Part shown: piece by piece, positions 1 to 13,186 of the stretch
Layout: each line of letters begins with the position of its first letter
How positions within the stretch are numbered: position 1 is the stretch's first letter
Assembly: GCF_019104725.1 (NCBI RefSeq)
Contig: NZ_JAHRXF010000009.1
Location: 62,001-126,000 of the forward strand
Direction of reading: 5' to 3'
Source: Streptomyces corallincola
GTDB taxonomy: Bacteria; Actinomycetota; Actinomycetes; Streptomycetales; Streptomycetaceae
Length of the DNA: 64,000 nucleotides
Made by a program: the position numbers and the translations under genes
The notes under the pieces: model-generated
What the model was told of the DNA's origin: nothing
Seen by the model: only the letters and a program-made list of their open reading frames with translations
Databases searched by the model: none

Positions 1-180
1 GTCGAGCTGGTCATCCAGGAGACCGAGCCGGGCGTCCAGGGCGACCGCTCCACCGGTGGCACCAAGCCCGCCACGCTGGAGACCGGCCACCAGATCCAGG
101 TCCCGCTGTTCATCACCACGGGCGAGAAGATCAAGGTGGACACCCGTACCAGCGACTACCTCGGCCGGGTGAACGGCTAA
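1..180 (+). CDS. efp: Elongation factor P, C-terminal part (5' end outside window)
   Basis: The window opens in frame inside a gene ending at TAA 178-180, with 59 residues visible. They match the last OB-fold domain of elongation factor P, including the [11 protein letters not shown] loop and the [10 protein letters not shown]-terminus. EF-P binds ribosomes stalled on proline runs and promotes peptide bond formation in the cytoplasm. Only the C-terminal third is present, so the start and the modified-residue loop cannot be checked. nusB starts 2 bases downstream, so the two genes are very likely co-transcribed and translationally coupled. Confidence 0.93.
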   Translation, partial: VELVIQETEPGVQGDRSTGGTKPATLETGHQIQVPLFITTGEKIKVDTRTSDYLGRVNG

Positions 181-182
181 CC

Positions 183-611
183 GTGGCTGCCCGCAACACG
201 GCCCGCAAGCGCGCCTTCCAGATCCTCTTCGAGGGGGACCAGCGGAGTGCCGACGTCCTGACGGTGCTCGCCGACTGGGTCCGGCTCTCCCGGTCCGACA
301 CCCGGCAGCCGCCGGTCAGCGAGTACACGATGCAGCTCGTCGAGGGGTACGCGGAGCACGCCCGGCGCATCGACGACCTGATCGCGCAGTACGCGGTGGG
401 CTGGACCCTCGACCGGATGCCGGTCGTGGACCGCAACCTGCTGCGGCTCGGCGCCTACGAGCTGATCTGGGTGGACGAGACCCCGGACGCCGTCGTGCTG
501 GACGAGATGGTGCAGCTCGCCAAGGAGTTCTCCACGGACGAGTCGCCCGCCTTCGTCAACGGTCTGCTCGGGCGCTTCAAGGAGCTGAAGCCCTCGCTCC
601 GCCGCGCCTGA
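183..611 (+). CDS. nusB: Transcription antitermination factor NusB
   Basis: Encodes 142 residues, typical for NusB. It has the all-helical NusB pattern: N-terminal ARNTARKRAFQILFEGD, central LDRMPVVDRNLLRLGAYEL, and C-terminal SPAFVNGLLGRF. NusB with NusE (S10) binds boxA RNA and prevents early termination in rRNA operons. The GTG start at 183 lies 2 bases after the efp stop with no clear Shine-Dalgarno of its own, which points to coupling with efp. The gene ends just before a bidirectional terminator and is convergent with bldD. Confidence 0.95.
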   Translation: MAARNTARKRAFQILFEGDQRSADVLTVLADWVRLSRSDTRQPPVSEYTMQLVEGYAEHARRIDDLIAQYAVGWTLDRMPVVDRNLLRLGAYELIWVDETPDAVVLDEMVQLAKEFSTDESPAFVNGLLGRFKELKPSLRRA

Positions 612-636
612 CCGCACCGCGGCTCAGCCGGAAAAA

Positions 637-680
637 CCGCCGGGGTGGCCGGAACCGATGGGTTCCGGCCACCCCGGCGG
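637..680. terminator. Bidirectional terminator between nusB and bldD
   Basis: A perfect 20-bp inverted repeat (637-656 and 661-680) with a 4-base loop (GATG). It has A-rich sequence on the left and CACGTTT on the right. Its position between two convergent genes suggests it ends both transcripts. Confidence 0.85.
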
Positions 681-707
681 CACGTTTCTGCGCCCGCCGG
701 AGCGGGA

Positions 708-1211
708 TCAGCCCTCGTCGTGGGCGGCGACCGCCCGGCGGGCGTCCGCGTCCAGCACGCCCCAGCTGATGAGCTGCTCGGTCAGCACCGAGGGGGACTG
801 GTCGTAGATGACGGCGAGGGTGCGCAGGTCGTCCTGGCGGATCGAGAGCACCTTGCCGTTGTAGTCGCCGCGCTGGGACTGGATGGTCGCCGCGTAGCGC
901 TGGAGCGGGCCCGCCTTCTCGGCCGGCACGGTGGCCAGCCGCTCCAGGTCCAGGACCAGCTTGGGCGGCGGCTCGGCGGCCCCGCCCGGCGTGGTGCCCG
1001 GCAGCAGCTCCTGCACGGGGACGCCATAGAAATCGGCCAGCTCGGCGAGGCGCTGCACGGTCACGGCACGGTCGCCGCGCTCGTACGAACCGACCACCAC
1101 GGCCTTCCAGCGGCCCTGGGACTTCTCCTCGACACCGTGGAGGGAAAGGCCCTGCTGGGTGCGGATGGCCCGGAGTTTGGCCCCGAGCTGTTTGGCGTAT
1201 TCGCTGGACAT
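708..1211 (-). CDS. bldD: Developmental master repressor BldD
   Basis: Encodes 167 residues from the ATG at 1211; the frame stays open upstream to 1301, but [10 protein letters not shown] is the known BldD N-terminus. Residues 1-79 form a helix-turn-helix DNA-binding domain. The C-terminal domain carries the bipartite cyclic-di-GMP motif RGD (114-116), eight residues, then RQDD (125-128). In Streptomyces, tetrameric c-di-GMP holds two BldD C-terminal domains together, and the complex represses sporulation genes during vegetative growth. Convergent with nusB; a BldD-type operator lies upstream at 1282-1294. Confidence 0.97.
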   Translation of the reverse strand: MSSEYAKQLGAKLRAIRTQQGLSLHGVEEKSQGRWKAVVVGSYERGDRAVTVQRLAELADFYGVPVQELLPGTTPGGAAEPPPKLVLDLERLATVPAEKAGPLQRYAATIQSQRGDYNGKVLSIRQDDLRTLAVIYDQSPSVLTEQLISWGVLDADARRAVAAHDEG

Positions 1212-1281
1212 ATAGCTCCCCGGACACTGTGTCAACGCGGTCGGCCGGTTCCCGCCGCGCGGCTGGTAACTCACTGTGAGG

Positions 1282-1294
1282 TTACGCAGCGTGA
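1282..1294. promoter_or_regulatory. BldD operator upstream of bldD
   Basis: TTACGCAGCGTGA fits the BldD consensus TNACNC(A/T)GNGTNA at every fixed position. It lies about 70 bases upstream of the bldD start. A second small palindrome, TCACTGTGA (1271-1279), sits next to it on the bldD side. BldD is known to repress its own gene, so this is read as the autoregulatory site. Confidence 0.8.
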
Positions 1295-1414
1295 CTCTCA
1301 TGCGTCAAGCCGAATGGTCCACACCGACGCTTCCGCGACGGCCGGGCCCGGTTGGGCCGACCGGGTGAACGGGGACCCGCAGCGACCTGCTACCGTGGAT
1401 GGCGCAAATCAGAC

Positions 1415-1452
1415 GTCCTTTAAGGTCCGTCCCGTGAGGCGGAGAAGGAGGT
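1415..1452 (+). promoter_or_regulatory. PyrR-binding RNA hairpin over the pyrR Shine-Dalgarno
   Basis: The leader RNA can form a lower stem CCTT (1417-1420) with AAGG (1445-1448), an asymmetric bulge, and an upper stem TCCG (1426-1429) with CGGA (1440-1443). The terminal loop UCCCGUGAGG (1430-1439) fits the PyrR recognition loop UCCNGNGAGG. The AAGGAGG Shine-Dalgarno (1445-1451) forms the 3' side of the lower stem. PyrR bound with UMP/UTP should therefore block translation. No separate attenuator terminator is seen between this element and the start codon. A candidate -10 (TACCGT, 1391-1396) lies just upstream. Confidence 0.8.
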
Positions 1453-1460
1453 CCTCTTTC

Positions 1461-2033
1461 ATGGACTCGCACGCGAATCCGCCCGCGACCGACGCGCGGC
1501 CCGTACTCGAAGGCCCCGACATCGCACGGGTGTTGACCCGCATCGCCCACGAGGTGGTCGAACGCGCCAGGGGCGCCGACGACGTGGTGCTCCTCGGCAT
1601 CCCGACCCGTGGCGTCTTCCTCGCCCAGCGGCTCGCCGCCAAGCTGGAGCAGATCACCGACCGGAAGATCCCGGTGGGCTCCCTCGACATCACCATGTAC
1701 CGCGACGACCTGCGCCTCCAGCCGCCGCGCGCGCTGGCCCGCACCGAGATCCCCGGCGACGGCATCGACGGGCGCCTCGTCGTCCTGGTGGACGACGTCC
1801 TCTTCTCCGGGCGCACCATCCGCGCGGCCCTGGACGCCCTGAACGACATCGGGCGCCCCCGCGCGGTGCAGCTCGCGGTCCTGGTGGACCGGGGCCACCG
1901 CGAACTGCCGATCCGCGCCGACTACGTCGGCAAGAACCTCCCCACGTCGCTGCGGGAGACGGTCAAGGTCCTGCTCGCCGAGGAAGACGGCCGGGACACC
2001 GTGCTGCTCGGCGCCAAGCCCGCCGACCAGTAG
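1461..2033 (+). CDS. pyrR: Bifunctional pyr operon regulator / uracil phosphoribosyltransferase PyrR
   Basis: Encodes 190 residues from the ATG at 1461, chosen because the strong GAAGGAGGT Shine-Dalgarno (1444-1452) lies 8 bases upstream. The PRPP-binding signature of type I phosphoribosyltransferases, [12 protein letters not shown], is at about residues 108-119. PyrR binds pyr mRNA when uridine nucleotides are plentiful and also makes UMP from uracil and PRPP. It is the first gene of the pyr cluster and probably represses its own translation through the leader hairpin. Confidence 0.97.
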   Translation: MDSHANPPATDARPVLEGPDIARVLTRIAHEVVERARGADDVVLLGIPTRGVFLAQRLAAKLEQITDRKIPVGSLDITMYRDDLRLQPPRALARTEIPGDGIDGRLVVLVDDVLFSGRTIRAALDALNDIGRPRAVQLAVLVDRGHRELPIRADYVGKNLPTSLRETVKVLLAEEDGRDTVLLGAKPADQ

Positions 2034-2126
2034 CGCACTCCCGCGTGCCCGGCTGCTCCGGCATGCCCACGCACGCCCGGTCTGCCCCGAAACCTCCCGA
2101 TCGAACTGCCTTACGGAGCCTGACAG

Positions 2127-3137
2127 ATGCAGCGCCATCTCATCTCGGCCGCCGACCTGACCCGCGACGACGCCGTCCTGATCCTCGACACCGCCGAGGA
2201 GATGGCCCGCGTGGCCGACCGGCCCATCAAGAAGCTGCCGACCCTGCGCGGCCGGACGGTCGTCAACCTCTTCTTCGAGGACTCCACCCGGACCCGGATC
2301 TCCTTCGAGGCCGCCGAGAAGCGGCTCTCCGCCGACGTCATCAACTTCACCGCCAAGGGGTCCAGCGTCTCCAAGGGCGAGTCCCTGAAGGACACCGCGC
2401 AGACCCTGGAGGCGATGGGCGTGGACGCCGTCGTCATCCGGCACGGCGCCTCCGGCGCCCCCTACCGGCTGGCCAACTCCGGCTGGATCGACTCGGCCGT
2501 GATCAACGCGGGCGACGGCACCCACCAGCACCCCACCCAGGCGCTGCTGGACGCCTTCACCCTGCGCCGCCGGCTGCTCGGCCGGGAGGCGGCCCTCGGG
2601 CGCGACCTCGCCGGGCGCCGGGTCACCGTGGTCGGGGACATCCTGCACAGCCGGGTCGCCCGCTCCAACGTCGATCTGCTGCACACCCTGGGCGCCGAGG
2701 TCGTCCTCGTCGCCCCGCCCACCCTGGTCCCCGTCGGCGTGGAGAGCTGGCCGTGCGAGGTGTCCTACGACCTCGACAGCACGCTCGCCAAGTCCGACGC
2801 GGTGATGATGCTGCGGGTGCAGCGCGAGCGGATGAACGCCGCGTTCTTCCCGACCGAGCGCGAGTACTCCCGCCGCTACGGCCTCGACGGCGAGCGCATG
2901 GCGCGGATGCCCGAGCACGCCGTCGTGATGCACCCCGGCCCGATGGTGCGGGGCATGGAGATCACCGCCGAGGTCGCGGACTCCCCGCGCTGCACCGCCA
3001 TCGAGCAGGTCACCGCCGGGGTGTCCGTCCGCATGGCCGTCCTGTACCTGCTGCTCGGCGGGAACGAACCCGCCCTGTCCCGGCAGCCGTCCGCCGAACG
3101 AACCGCGTCCACCGCCCACGCGGCCGAGGAGAAGTGA
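2127..3137 (+). CDS. pyrB: Aspartate carbamoyltransferase catalytic subunit
   Basis: Encodes 336 residues. Condenses carbamoyl phosphate with aspartate to N-carbamoyl-aspartate, the committed step of pyrimidine synthesis. The carbamoyl-phosphate motif STRTR is at residues 53-57 ([10 protein letters not shown]), HPTQALLDA lies in the middle, and the aspartate-binding part follows. No pyrI regulatory subunit is nearby; in actinomycetes ATCase associates with dihydroorotase, encoded next by pyrC. The C-terminal 20 residues, rich in Ser, Ala and Glu, extend past the usual fold. The gene lies 93 bases after pyrR and 5 bases before pyrC. Confidence 0.97.
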   Translation: MQRHLISAADLTRDDAVLILDTAEEMARVADRPIKKLPTLRGRTVVNLFFEDSTRTRISFEAAEKRLSADVINFTAKGSSVSKGESLKDTAQTLEAMGVDAVVIRHGASGAPYRLANSGWIDSAVINAGDGTHQHPTQALLDAFTLRRRLLGREAALGRDLAGRRVTVVGDILHSRVARSNVDLLHTLGAEVVLVAPPTLVPVGVESWPCEVSYDLDSTLAKSDAVMMLRVQRERMNAAFFPTEREYSRRYGLDGERMARMPEHAVVMHPGPMVRGMEITAEVADSPRCTAIEQVTAGVSVRMAVLYLLLGGNEPALSRQPSAERTASTAHAAEEK

Positions 3138-3142
3138 ACCCC

Positions 3143-4429
3143 ATGAGCAAGACCCTGATCCGCGGCGCCAAGGTGCTCGGCGGCGACCCGCGGGACGTCC
3201 TCGTCGAGGACGGCGTGATCGCCGCGGTCGGCACCGCGCTGGACGCCGACGGCGCCGAGATCGTCGAGGCCGCGGGCAAGGTGCTGCTGCCGGGCCTGGT
3301 GGACCTCCACACCCACCTGCGCGAACCGGGCCGCGAGGACTCCGAGACCGTGCTCACCGGCACCCGCGCCGCCGCCTCCGGCGGCTACACCGCCGTCTTC
3401 GCGATGGCCAACACCTTCCCCGTCGCGGACACCGCGGGCGTGGTCGAGCAGGTCTGGCGGCTCGGCCGCGAGCACGGCTACTGCGACGTGCGGCCCATCG
3501 GCGCCGTCACCGTCGGCCTGGAGGGGAAGAAGCTCGCGGAACTCGGTGCCATGCACGAATCCGCCGCCGGGGTCACCGTCTTCTCCGACGACGGCAAGTG
3601 CGTGGACGACGCGGTGATCATGCGGCGCGCCCTGGAGTACGTGAAGGCGTTCGGCGGGGTCGTCGCCCAGCACGCCCAGGAGCCCCGGCTCACCGAGGGC
3701 GCCCAGATGAACGAGGGGGTCGTCTCCGCCGAGCTGGGCCTCGGCGGCTGGCCCGCCGTCGCCGAGGAGTCCATCGTCGCCCGTGACGTGCTGCTCGCCG
3801 AGCACGTCGGCTCCCGCGTGCACATCTGCCACCTCTCCACCGCCGGTTCGGTGGAGATCGTCCGCTGGGCCAAGTCGCGCGGCATCGACGTCACCGCCGA
3901 GGTCACCCCGCACCACCTGCTGCTCACCGACGAACTGGTCCGCAGCTACGACCCCGTCTACAAGGTGAACCCCCCGCTGCGCACCGAGCGGGACGTGCGG
4001 GCGCTGCGCGAGGCGCTGGCCGACGGCACCATCGACATCGTCGCCACCGACCACGCCCCGCACCCGCACGAGGACAAGGACTGCGAGTGGCCGGCCGCCG
4101 CGATGGGCATGGTCGGCCTGGAGACCGCCCTGTCCGTGGTGCAGGCCACCATGATCGACACCGGGCTGCTGGACTGGGCCGGGGTCGCCGACCGCATGTC
4201 CGTCGCGCCCGCCCGGATCGGCGCGGCCACCGGGCACGGCCGCCCCGTCTCGGTGGGCGAGCCCGCCAACCTGACGCTGGTGGACACCGCATACCGTGGA
4301 CAGGTGGACCCCGCGGGCTTCGCCTCGCGCAGCCGGAACACCCCCTACGCGGGCCGTGAGCTGCCGGGCCGGGTCACCCACACCTGGCTGCGGGGCAAGG
4401 CCACGCTCGTAGACGGGAAGCTCACGTGA
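3143..4429 (+). CDS. pyrC: Dihydroorotase (type I)
   Basis: Encodes 428 residues. Cyclises N-carbamoyl-aspartate to dihydroorotate. The metal-binding signature DLHTHLREPG contains His56 and His58. FSDDGKCVDD follows mid-protein, and the ATDHAPH motif carries the late catalytic Asp. Length and motifs fit the Aquifex/Bacillus type I enzymes that pair with ATCase. The ATG at 3143 follows the pyrB stop by 5 bases, with GAGGAGAAG as Shine-Dalgarno inside the pyrB end. Its stop overlaps the GTG of the next gene (GTGA). Confidence 0.96.
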   Translation: MSKTLIRGAKVLGGDPRDVLVEDGVIAAVGTALDADGAEIVEAAGKVLLPGLVDLHTHLREPGREDSETVLTGTRAAASGGYTAVFAMANTFPVADTAGVVEQVWRLGREHGYCDVRPIGAVTVGLEGKKLAELGAMHESAAGVTVFSDDGKCVDDAVIMRRALEYVKAFGGVVAQHAQEPRLTEGAQMNEGVVSAELGLGGWPAVAEESIVARDVLLAEHVGSRVHICHLSTAGSVEIVRWAKSRGIDVTAEVTPHHLLLTDELVRSYDPVYKVNPPLRTERDVRALREALADGTIDIVATDHAPHPHEDKDCEWPAAAMGMVGLETALSVVQATMIDTGLLDWAGVADRMSVAPARIGAATGHGRPVSVGEPANLTLVDTAYRGQVDPAGFASRSRNTPYAGRELPGRVTHTWLRGKATLVDGKLT

Positions 4430-5028
4430 CATCCGCAATCCTGCTGGCCGAGGCGAAGAGGTCCGCCGAGGTCACCGACTGGTCGGGCCGCATCGGCTGG
4501 CTCGTCGGCCTCGCCCTCTTCGTCGTGCTCGTCTACTGGCTGATGCGCGAGGGCTGGCGCTGGCGCGGCACCCTCCAGGGCGGCCTGCCCGACCTGCCCA
4601 CCGCGCCGGAGACGCCCGGTGAGGCGACACTGACCATGAGCGGCCGGTACCACGGCTCCACCACCGCCGGGCAGTGGCTGGACCGGATCGTCGCCCACGG
4701 CCTCGGCACCCGCAGCAGGGCCGGGCTGACCCTCACCGACGCGGGCCTGGAGGTGGAGCGCCCCGGCGCGCGCGACTTCTTCGTCCCCGCCGCCGCCCTG
4801 CGCGGCGCCCGGCTCGACAAGGGCATCGCGGGCAAGGTCCTCACCGAGGGCGGCCTGCTGGTGGTGACCTGGGAGCACGGCGACACCCTGATCGACTCCG
4901 GGTTCCGCTCCGACCGCGCGGCCGAGCACCCCGAGTGGGTCACCGCCCTCAACCGCATGACCGGCACCGACGGCCACCCCGCCGGAGCCGCGCACCACCT
5001 GACCGACGACACGGAAGGCGCACGATGA
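4426..5028 (+). CDS. Conserved membrane protein inside the pyr operon
   Basis: Encodes 200 residues. One clear membrane helix lies at about residues 26-42 ([15 protein letters not shown]). A soluble C-terminal domain with beta-rich pattern follows ([32 protein letters not shown]). This arrangement resembles a membrane-anchored PH-like or transporter-accessory domain, but I do not recognise a defined family. It overlaps pyrC by 4 bases at its start and carA by 4 bases at its end, so its translation is tied to both. A gene at this position is, from memory, conserved in Streptomyces pyr clusters. Its function is unknown. Confidence 0.85.
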   Translation: MTSAILLAEAKRSAEVTDWSGRIGWLVGLALFVVLVYWLMREGWRWRGTLQGGLPDLPTAPETPGEATLTMSGRYHGSTTAGQWLDRIVAHGLGTRSRAGLTLTDAGLEVERPGARDFFVPAAALRGARLDKGIAGKVLTEGGLLVVTWEHGDTLIDSGFRSDRAAEHPEWVTALNRMTGTDGHPAGAAHHLTDDTEGAR

Positions 5029-6159
5029 CCACCTCCACCAGGGGAGCCGCCAGGACTCCCGCCGTTCTCGTCCTGGAGGACGGCCGCGTCTTCCGCGGCC
5101 GAGCCTTCGGGGCCGTGGGGGAGACCTTCGGCGAGGCCGTGTTCTCCACCGGCATGACCGGCTACCAGGAGACCCTGACCGACCCCTCGTACGACCGGCA
5201 GATCGTGGTGGCCACCGCCCCGCAGATCGGCAACACCGGCTGGAACGACGAGGACGACGAGTCCAGCCGGATCTGGGTCTCCGGCTACGTGGTGCGCGAC
5301 CCCGCCCGCGTGCCCTCCAACTGGCGCTCCCGGCGCTCCCTGGACGACGAGCTGGTCGCCCAGGGCGTGGTCGGCATCTCCGGCATCGACACCCGCGCCC
5401 TCACCCGCCATCTGCGCGAACGCGGCTCCATGCGGGCCGGGGTCTTCTCCGGCGAGCACCTCGACCCCGACACCGAACTCCTCGGCCGGGTCCAGGCGCA
5501 GCCGCACATGAAGGGCGCCAGCCTCTACGAGGAGGTCGCCACCAAGGAGGCGTACGTCGTCCCCGCCGTCGGCACCAAGCGGTTCACCGTCGCCGCCATC
5601 GACCTCGGCATCAAGGGCATGACCCCGCAGCGGATGGCCGAGCGCGGCATCGAGGTGCACGTGCTGCCCGCCACCGCCACTCCCGACGAGGTGTACGCGG
5701 TCGCCCCCGACGGGGTGTTCTTCTCCAACGGCCCCGGCGACCCCGCCACCGCGGACGGCCCCGTCGCGCTGATGCGGGCCGTGCTGGAGCGCGGTACCCC
5801 GCTGTTCGGCATCTGCTTCGGCAACCAGATCCTCGGCCGCGCCCTCGGCTTCGGCACCTACAAGCTGAAGTACGGCCACCGGGGCATCAACCAGCCCGTG
5901 CAGGACCGCACCACCGGCAAGGTCGAGGTCACCGCGCACAACCACGGGTTCGCCGTGGACGCGCCGCTCGACCAGGTCTCCGACACCCCCTACGGGCGTG
6001 CCGAGGTCAGCCATGTCTGCCTCAACGACGACGTCGTGGAGGGACTGCGGCTGCTCGACCGCCCCGCCTTCTCCGTCCAGTACCACCCCGAAGCGGCGGC
6101 CGGCCCGCACGACGCCGCCTACCTGTTCGACCGCTTCGTCACCCTGTTGGAGGGCCAGC

Positions 6160-6167
<8 letters not shown>
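5025..6167 (+). CDS. carA: Carbamoyl phosphate synthase small (glutaminase) subunit
   Basis: Encodes 380 residues. Releases ammonia from glutamine and channels it to CarB. The N-terminal CPSase small-chain domain is followed by a class I glutamine amidotransferase domain. The latter has the nucleophile in GICFGNQ (Cys264) and the catalytic His354/Glu356 in YHPEA. The start ATG overlaps the upstream stop (ATGA). The end overlaps carB by 8 bases, as expected for subunits made in equal amounts. Confidence 0.97.
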
Positions 6168-9468
<3,301 letters not shown>

Positions 9469-9479
9469 CAGCCAGCCCG

Positions 9480-9507
9480 AGGGGGACACCGGAAACGGTG
9501 TCCCCCT
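9480..9507 (+). terminator. Hairpin between carB and pyrD
   Basis: AGGGGGACACC (9480-9490) pairs with GGTGTCCCCCT (9497-9507) around the loop GGAAAC, followed by TCTTC. It lies 12-39 bases after the carB stop and ends 16 bases before pyrD. It may partly end the carB transcript or stabilise its 3' end, lowering pyrD-pyrF expression. Confidence 0.65.
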
Positions 9508-9523
9508 TCTTCACGAGGACACC

Positions 9524-10626
<1,103 letters not shown>

Positions 10627-10630
<4 letters not shown>

Positions 10631-11487
10631 GCACGCACGCCCCCGGCACCCCGGAGCCGTTCGGCGCCCGGCTGCGCCGTGCGACGGACGAGCGCGGCCC
10701 GCTCTGCGTCGGCATCGACCCGCACGCCGCGCTGCTCACCGCGTGGGGCCTCGGCGACGACGTGGCCGGTCTGGAGCGGTTCGGCCGCACGGTCGTCGAG
10801 GCGGTGGCCGACCGGGTCGCCGTGCTGAAGCCGCAGATCGCCTTCTTCGAGCGGTTCGGCTCACGCGGCCTCGCCGTCCTGGAGGACGTGGTCCGCGAGG
10901 CCCGCGCCGCCGGTGCCCTGGTGGTGATGGACGCCAAGCGCGGCGACATCGGCTCCACCATGACCGGCTACGCGGAGGCGTTCCTCCGCCCCGGCGCCCC
11001 GCTGTTCTCCGACGCCCTGACCGTCTCGCCGTACCTCGGCTACGGCTCGCTCGCCCCGGCGTTCGCGCTGGCCCGGGAGACCGGCACCGGCCTGTTCGTG
11101 CTGGCGCTCACCTCCAACCCGGAGGGCCCCGAGGTGCAGCACGCGGTCGGCGCCGACGGACGCGGGGTCGGCGCCTCGGTGCTGGCCCGGCTGAAGGCGG
11201 AGAACGCGGGCGCGGTCCCGCTCGGCTCGTTCGGCGCGGTCGTCGGCGCCACGGTGGGCGACCTCTCCTCGTACGACCTGCTGATCAACGGTCCGCTCCT
11301 CGCGCCCGGGGTCGGCGCGCAGGGTGCCACCCCGGCCGGTCTGGGCCGGGTGTTCGGGGCCGCGTTGCCCGCGGTCGTGCCGAACGTGAGCCGGGGCGTG
11401 CTGCGGGCGGGACCCGACGTCGGAGCGCTGCGGGCCGCCGCGGGGCGGTTCGCGGAGGAGATCGCGGCGGCCGTCGCGGGCGGCTGA
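10627..11487 (+). CDS. pyrF: Orotidine 5'-phosphate decarboxylase (type 2)
   Basis: Encodes 286 residues. Decarboxylates OMP to UMP, the last step of the pathway. The active-site motif [10 protein letters not shown] (residues 102-111) contains the Asp-Lys-Asp catalytic set typical of the long actinobacterial/myxobacterial type. [12 protein letters not shown] and [14 protein letters not shown] are also present. It starts within the pyrD stop (ATGA). pyrE, which would convert orotate to OMP, is not in this window. Confidence 0.96.
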
Positions 11488-11616
11488 GAACCGCCGGTGG
11501 CGTTCACATGGGCGGCGGTGGGCCGCGCGGGGTGTGAATACATCCCCACATCGCGGGCAGTATGCCCGAATAGTCCGGCCTCACAGCGGCTGACCTGTAC
11601 TTTTCCGCTGTTCTCG

Positions 11617-11645
11617 CTGACTCCGGCGGACTTGACCGCTAGTCT
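11617..11645 (+). promoter_or_regulatory. Candidate promoter for sIHF
   Basis: CTGACT (11617-11622) and TAGTCT (11640-11645) are separated by 17 bases and resemble a housekeeping sigma -35/-10 pair. The pair lies about 75 bases upstream of the sIHF start, within the 233-base gap after pyrF. The rest of that gap shows no coding potential I can support. Confidence 0.5.
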
Positions 11646-11720
11646 CCGAGCAGTGGGGACGCCTCCCAGGTTTCCCCACCGGTCCGTATCCGACAGTTCG
11701 ACATCCGAGGTGACGTAGGC

Positions 11721-12044
11721 GTGGCTCTACCGCCCCTTACCCCTGAACAGCGCGCAGCCGCGCTCGAAAAGGCCGCCGCGGCTCGCCGGGAGCGGGCCGA
11801 GGTCAAGAATCGACTCAAGCACTCCGGCGCCTCCCTGCACGAGGTCATCAAGCAGGGCAAGGACAACGAAGTCATCGGCAAGATGAAGGTCTCCGCGCTC
11901 CTGGAGTCCCTGCCGGGCGTCGGCAAGGTCCGCGCCAAGCAGATCATGGAGCGGCTCGGGATCTCCGAGAGCCGCCGTGTGCGGGGTCTCGGCACCAACC
12001 AGGTCGCCTCGCTGGAGCGGGAGTTCGGCAGCACCGGCTCCTGA
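11721..12044 (+). CDS. ihf: Streptomyces integration host factor sIHF
   Basis: Encodes 107 residues from the GTG at 11721. The long charged N-terminal helix (ALEKAAAARRERAEVKNRLK) and the helix-two-turn-helix LLESLPGVGKVRAKQIMERL identify actinobacterial IHF, unrelated in sequence to E. coli IHF. It binds DNA without strict specificity, compacts the nucleoid, and affects development and antibiotic production. It is encoded just upstream of gmk and rpoZ, the usual Streptomyces order. Confidence 0.95.
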   Translation: MALPPLTPEQRAAALEKAAAARRERAEVKNRLKHSGASLHEVIKQGKDNEVIGKMKVSALLESLPGVGKVRAKQIMERLGISESRRVRGLGTNQVASLEREFGSTGS

Positions 12045-12104
12045 GGCCCGGTCCGCGAGGACCTGGAGTGCGGGGCACTCCGGTATTGCTGGAATAATCG
12101 CCGC

Positions 12105-12698
12105 ATGGCAGCAACACCTGGGGGGACGACCCCCGTACCCCCCAACGCACGTCCGCGGCTGACCGTGCTCTCCGGCCCCTCGGGGGTCGGCAAGAGCACG
12201 GTCGTCGCTCATATGCGCAAGGAACACCCGGACGTCTGGCTCTCGGTGTCGGCGACGACCCGCAAGCCCCGCCCCGGTGAACAGCACGGCGTCCACTACT
12301 TCTTCGTCACCGACGAGGAGATGGACAAGCTCATCGCCAACGGCGAGCTGCTGGAGTGGGCCGAGTTCGCCGGAAACCGCTACGGCACCCCCCGCGCCGC
12401 CGTCATCGAGCGGCTGGAGAACGGCGCCCCGGTGCTGCTGGAGATCGATCTCCAGGGCGCCCGGCAGGTCCGCTCGTCCATGTCCGAGGCGCAGCTCGTC
12501 TTCCTCGCCCCGCCCTCCTGGGACGAACTGGTCCGGCGGCTGACCGGCCGGGGCACCGAACCCCCCGAGGTCATCGAGCGCCGCCTCGACGCCGCGCGCA
12601 CCGAACTGGCCGCCGAGCCGGAGTTCGACCGTACGCTGGTGAACACCTCCGTCGAGGGTGTGGCCCGCGAGCTGCTAGCCTTGATGGATGTCGTGTGA
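12105..12698 (+). CDS. gmk: Guanylate kinase
   Basis: Encodes 197 residues. Phosphorylates GMP or dGMP to the diphosphate. Walker A GPSGVGKS is at residues 24-31, preceded by a 17-residue flexible extension. The GMP-binding segments [19 protein letters not shown] and [14 protein letters not shown] are intact, and [12 protein letters not shown] follows. The start ATG at 12105 follows sIHF by 60 bases. rpoZ follows after 65 bases, so the three genes probably form one unit. Confidence 0.96.
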   Translation: MAATPGGTTPVPPNARPRLTVLSGPSGVGKSTVVAHMRKEHPDVWLSVSATTRKPRPGEQHGVHYFFVTDEEMDKLIANGELLEWAEFAGNRYGTPRAAVIERLENGAPVLLEIDLQGARQVRSSMSEAQLVFLAPPSWDELVRRLTGRGTEPPEVIERRLDAARTELAAEPEFDRTLVNTSVEGVARELLALMDVV

Positions 12699-12763
12699 TC
12701 GTGGCCGCTGTCCGTGGCCGGATCGGCACGGCGGATTCTTTCCCACCCATCGGAAGGTAGAGC

Positions 12764-13036
12764 GTGTCCTCTTCCATCACCGCGCCCGAGGGCATCATCA
12801 ACCCGCCGATCGACGAGTTGCTTGAGGCCACCGACTCCAAGTACAGCCTGGTGATCTACGCGGCCAAGCGTGCCCGCCAGATCAACGCGTACTACTCCCA
12901 GCTCGGCGAGGGCCTCCTGGAGTACGTCGGTCCGCTCGTGGACACCCACGTCCACGAGAAGCCGCTCTCGATCTCCCTGCGCGAGATCAACGCGGGTCTG
13001 CTGACCTCCGAGGCCATCGAGGGCCCGGCTCAGTAA
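12764..13036 (+). CDS. rpoZ: RNA polymerase omega subunit
   Basis: Encodes 90 residues from the GTG at 12764, preceded by GGAAGG (12752-12757). The omega signature is clear: [19 protein letters not shown], then [12 protein letters not shown]. Omega helps fold and assemble the beta' subunit; in Streptomyces its loss impairs development and antibiotic production. The gmk-rpoZ-coaBC order is widely conserved. A strong hairpin follows the stop. Confidence 0.97.
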   Translation: MSSSITAPEGIINPPIDELLEATDSKYSLVIYAAKRARQINAYYSQLGEGLLEYVGPLVDTHVHEKPLSISLREINAGLLTSEAIEGPAQ

Positions 13037-13070
13037 CCGCGTCCGTGACCGGCGGTCGCCATCGCTTTCC

Positions 13071-13107
13071 ACCACAGGCCCGGCAGTGTCCCTGCCGGGC
13101 CTGTGGT
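13071..13107 (+). terminator. Terminator after rpoZ
   Basis: A perfect 16-bp inverted repeat, ACCACAGGCCCGGCAG (13071-13086) with its complement (13092-13107), around a 5-base loop. It starts 34 bases after the rpoZ stop and should separate the sIHF-gmk-rpoZ transcript from coaBC. Confidence 0.88.
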
Positions 13108-13186
13108 GTGTGATGGACCCGTACGCGACGGAGCCGTGCGCGGGGGAGACCCCTGCGTTGCCGAACCGGGGAGAGACGGAGAGACG

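Noticed and set aside
11497..11718. Possible 73-residue gene between pyrF and sIHF
   Set aside because: It contains the likely sIHF promoter, lacks a Shine-Dalgarno and has a Ser/Thr/Pro composition unlike neighbouring proteins.
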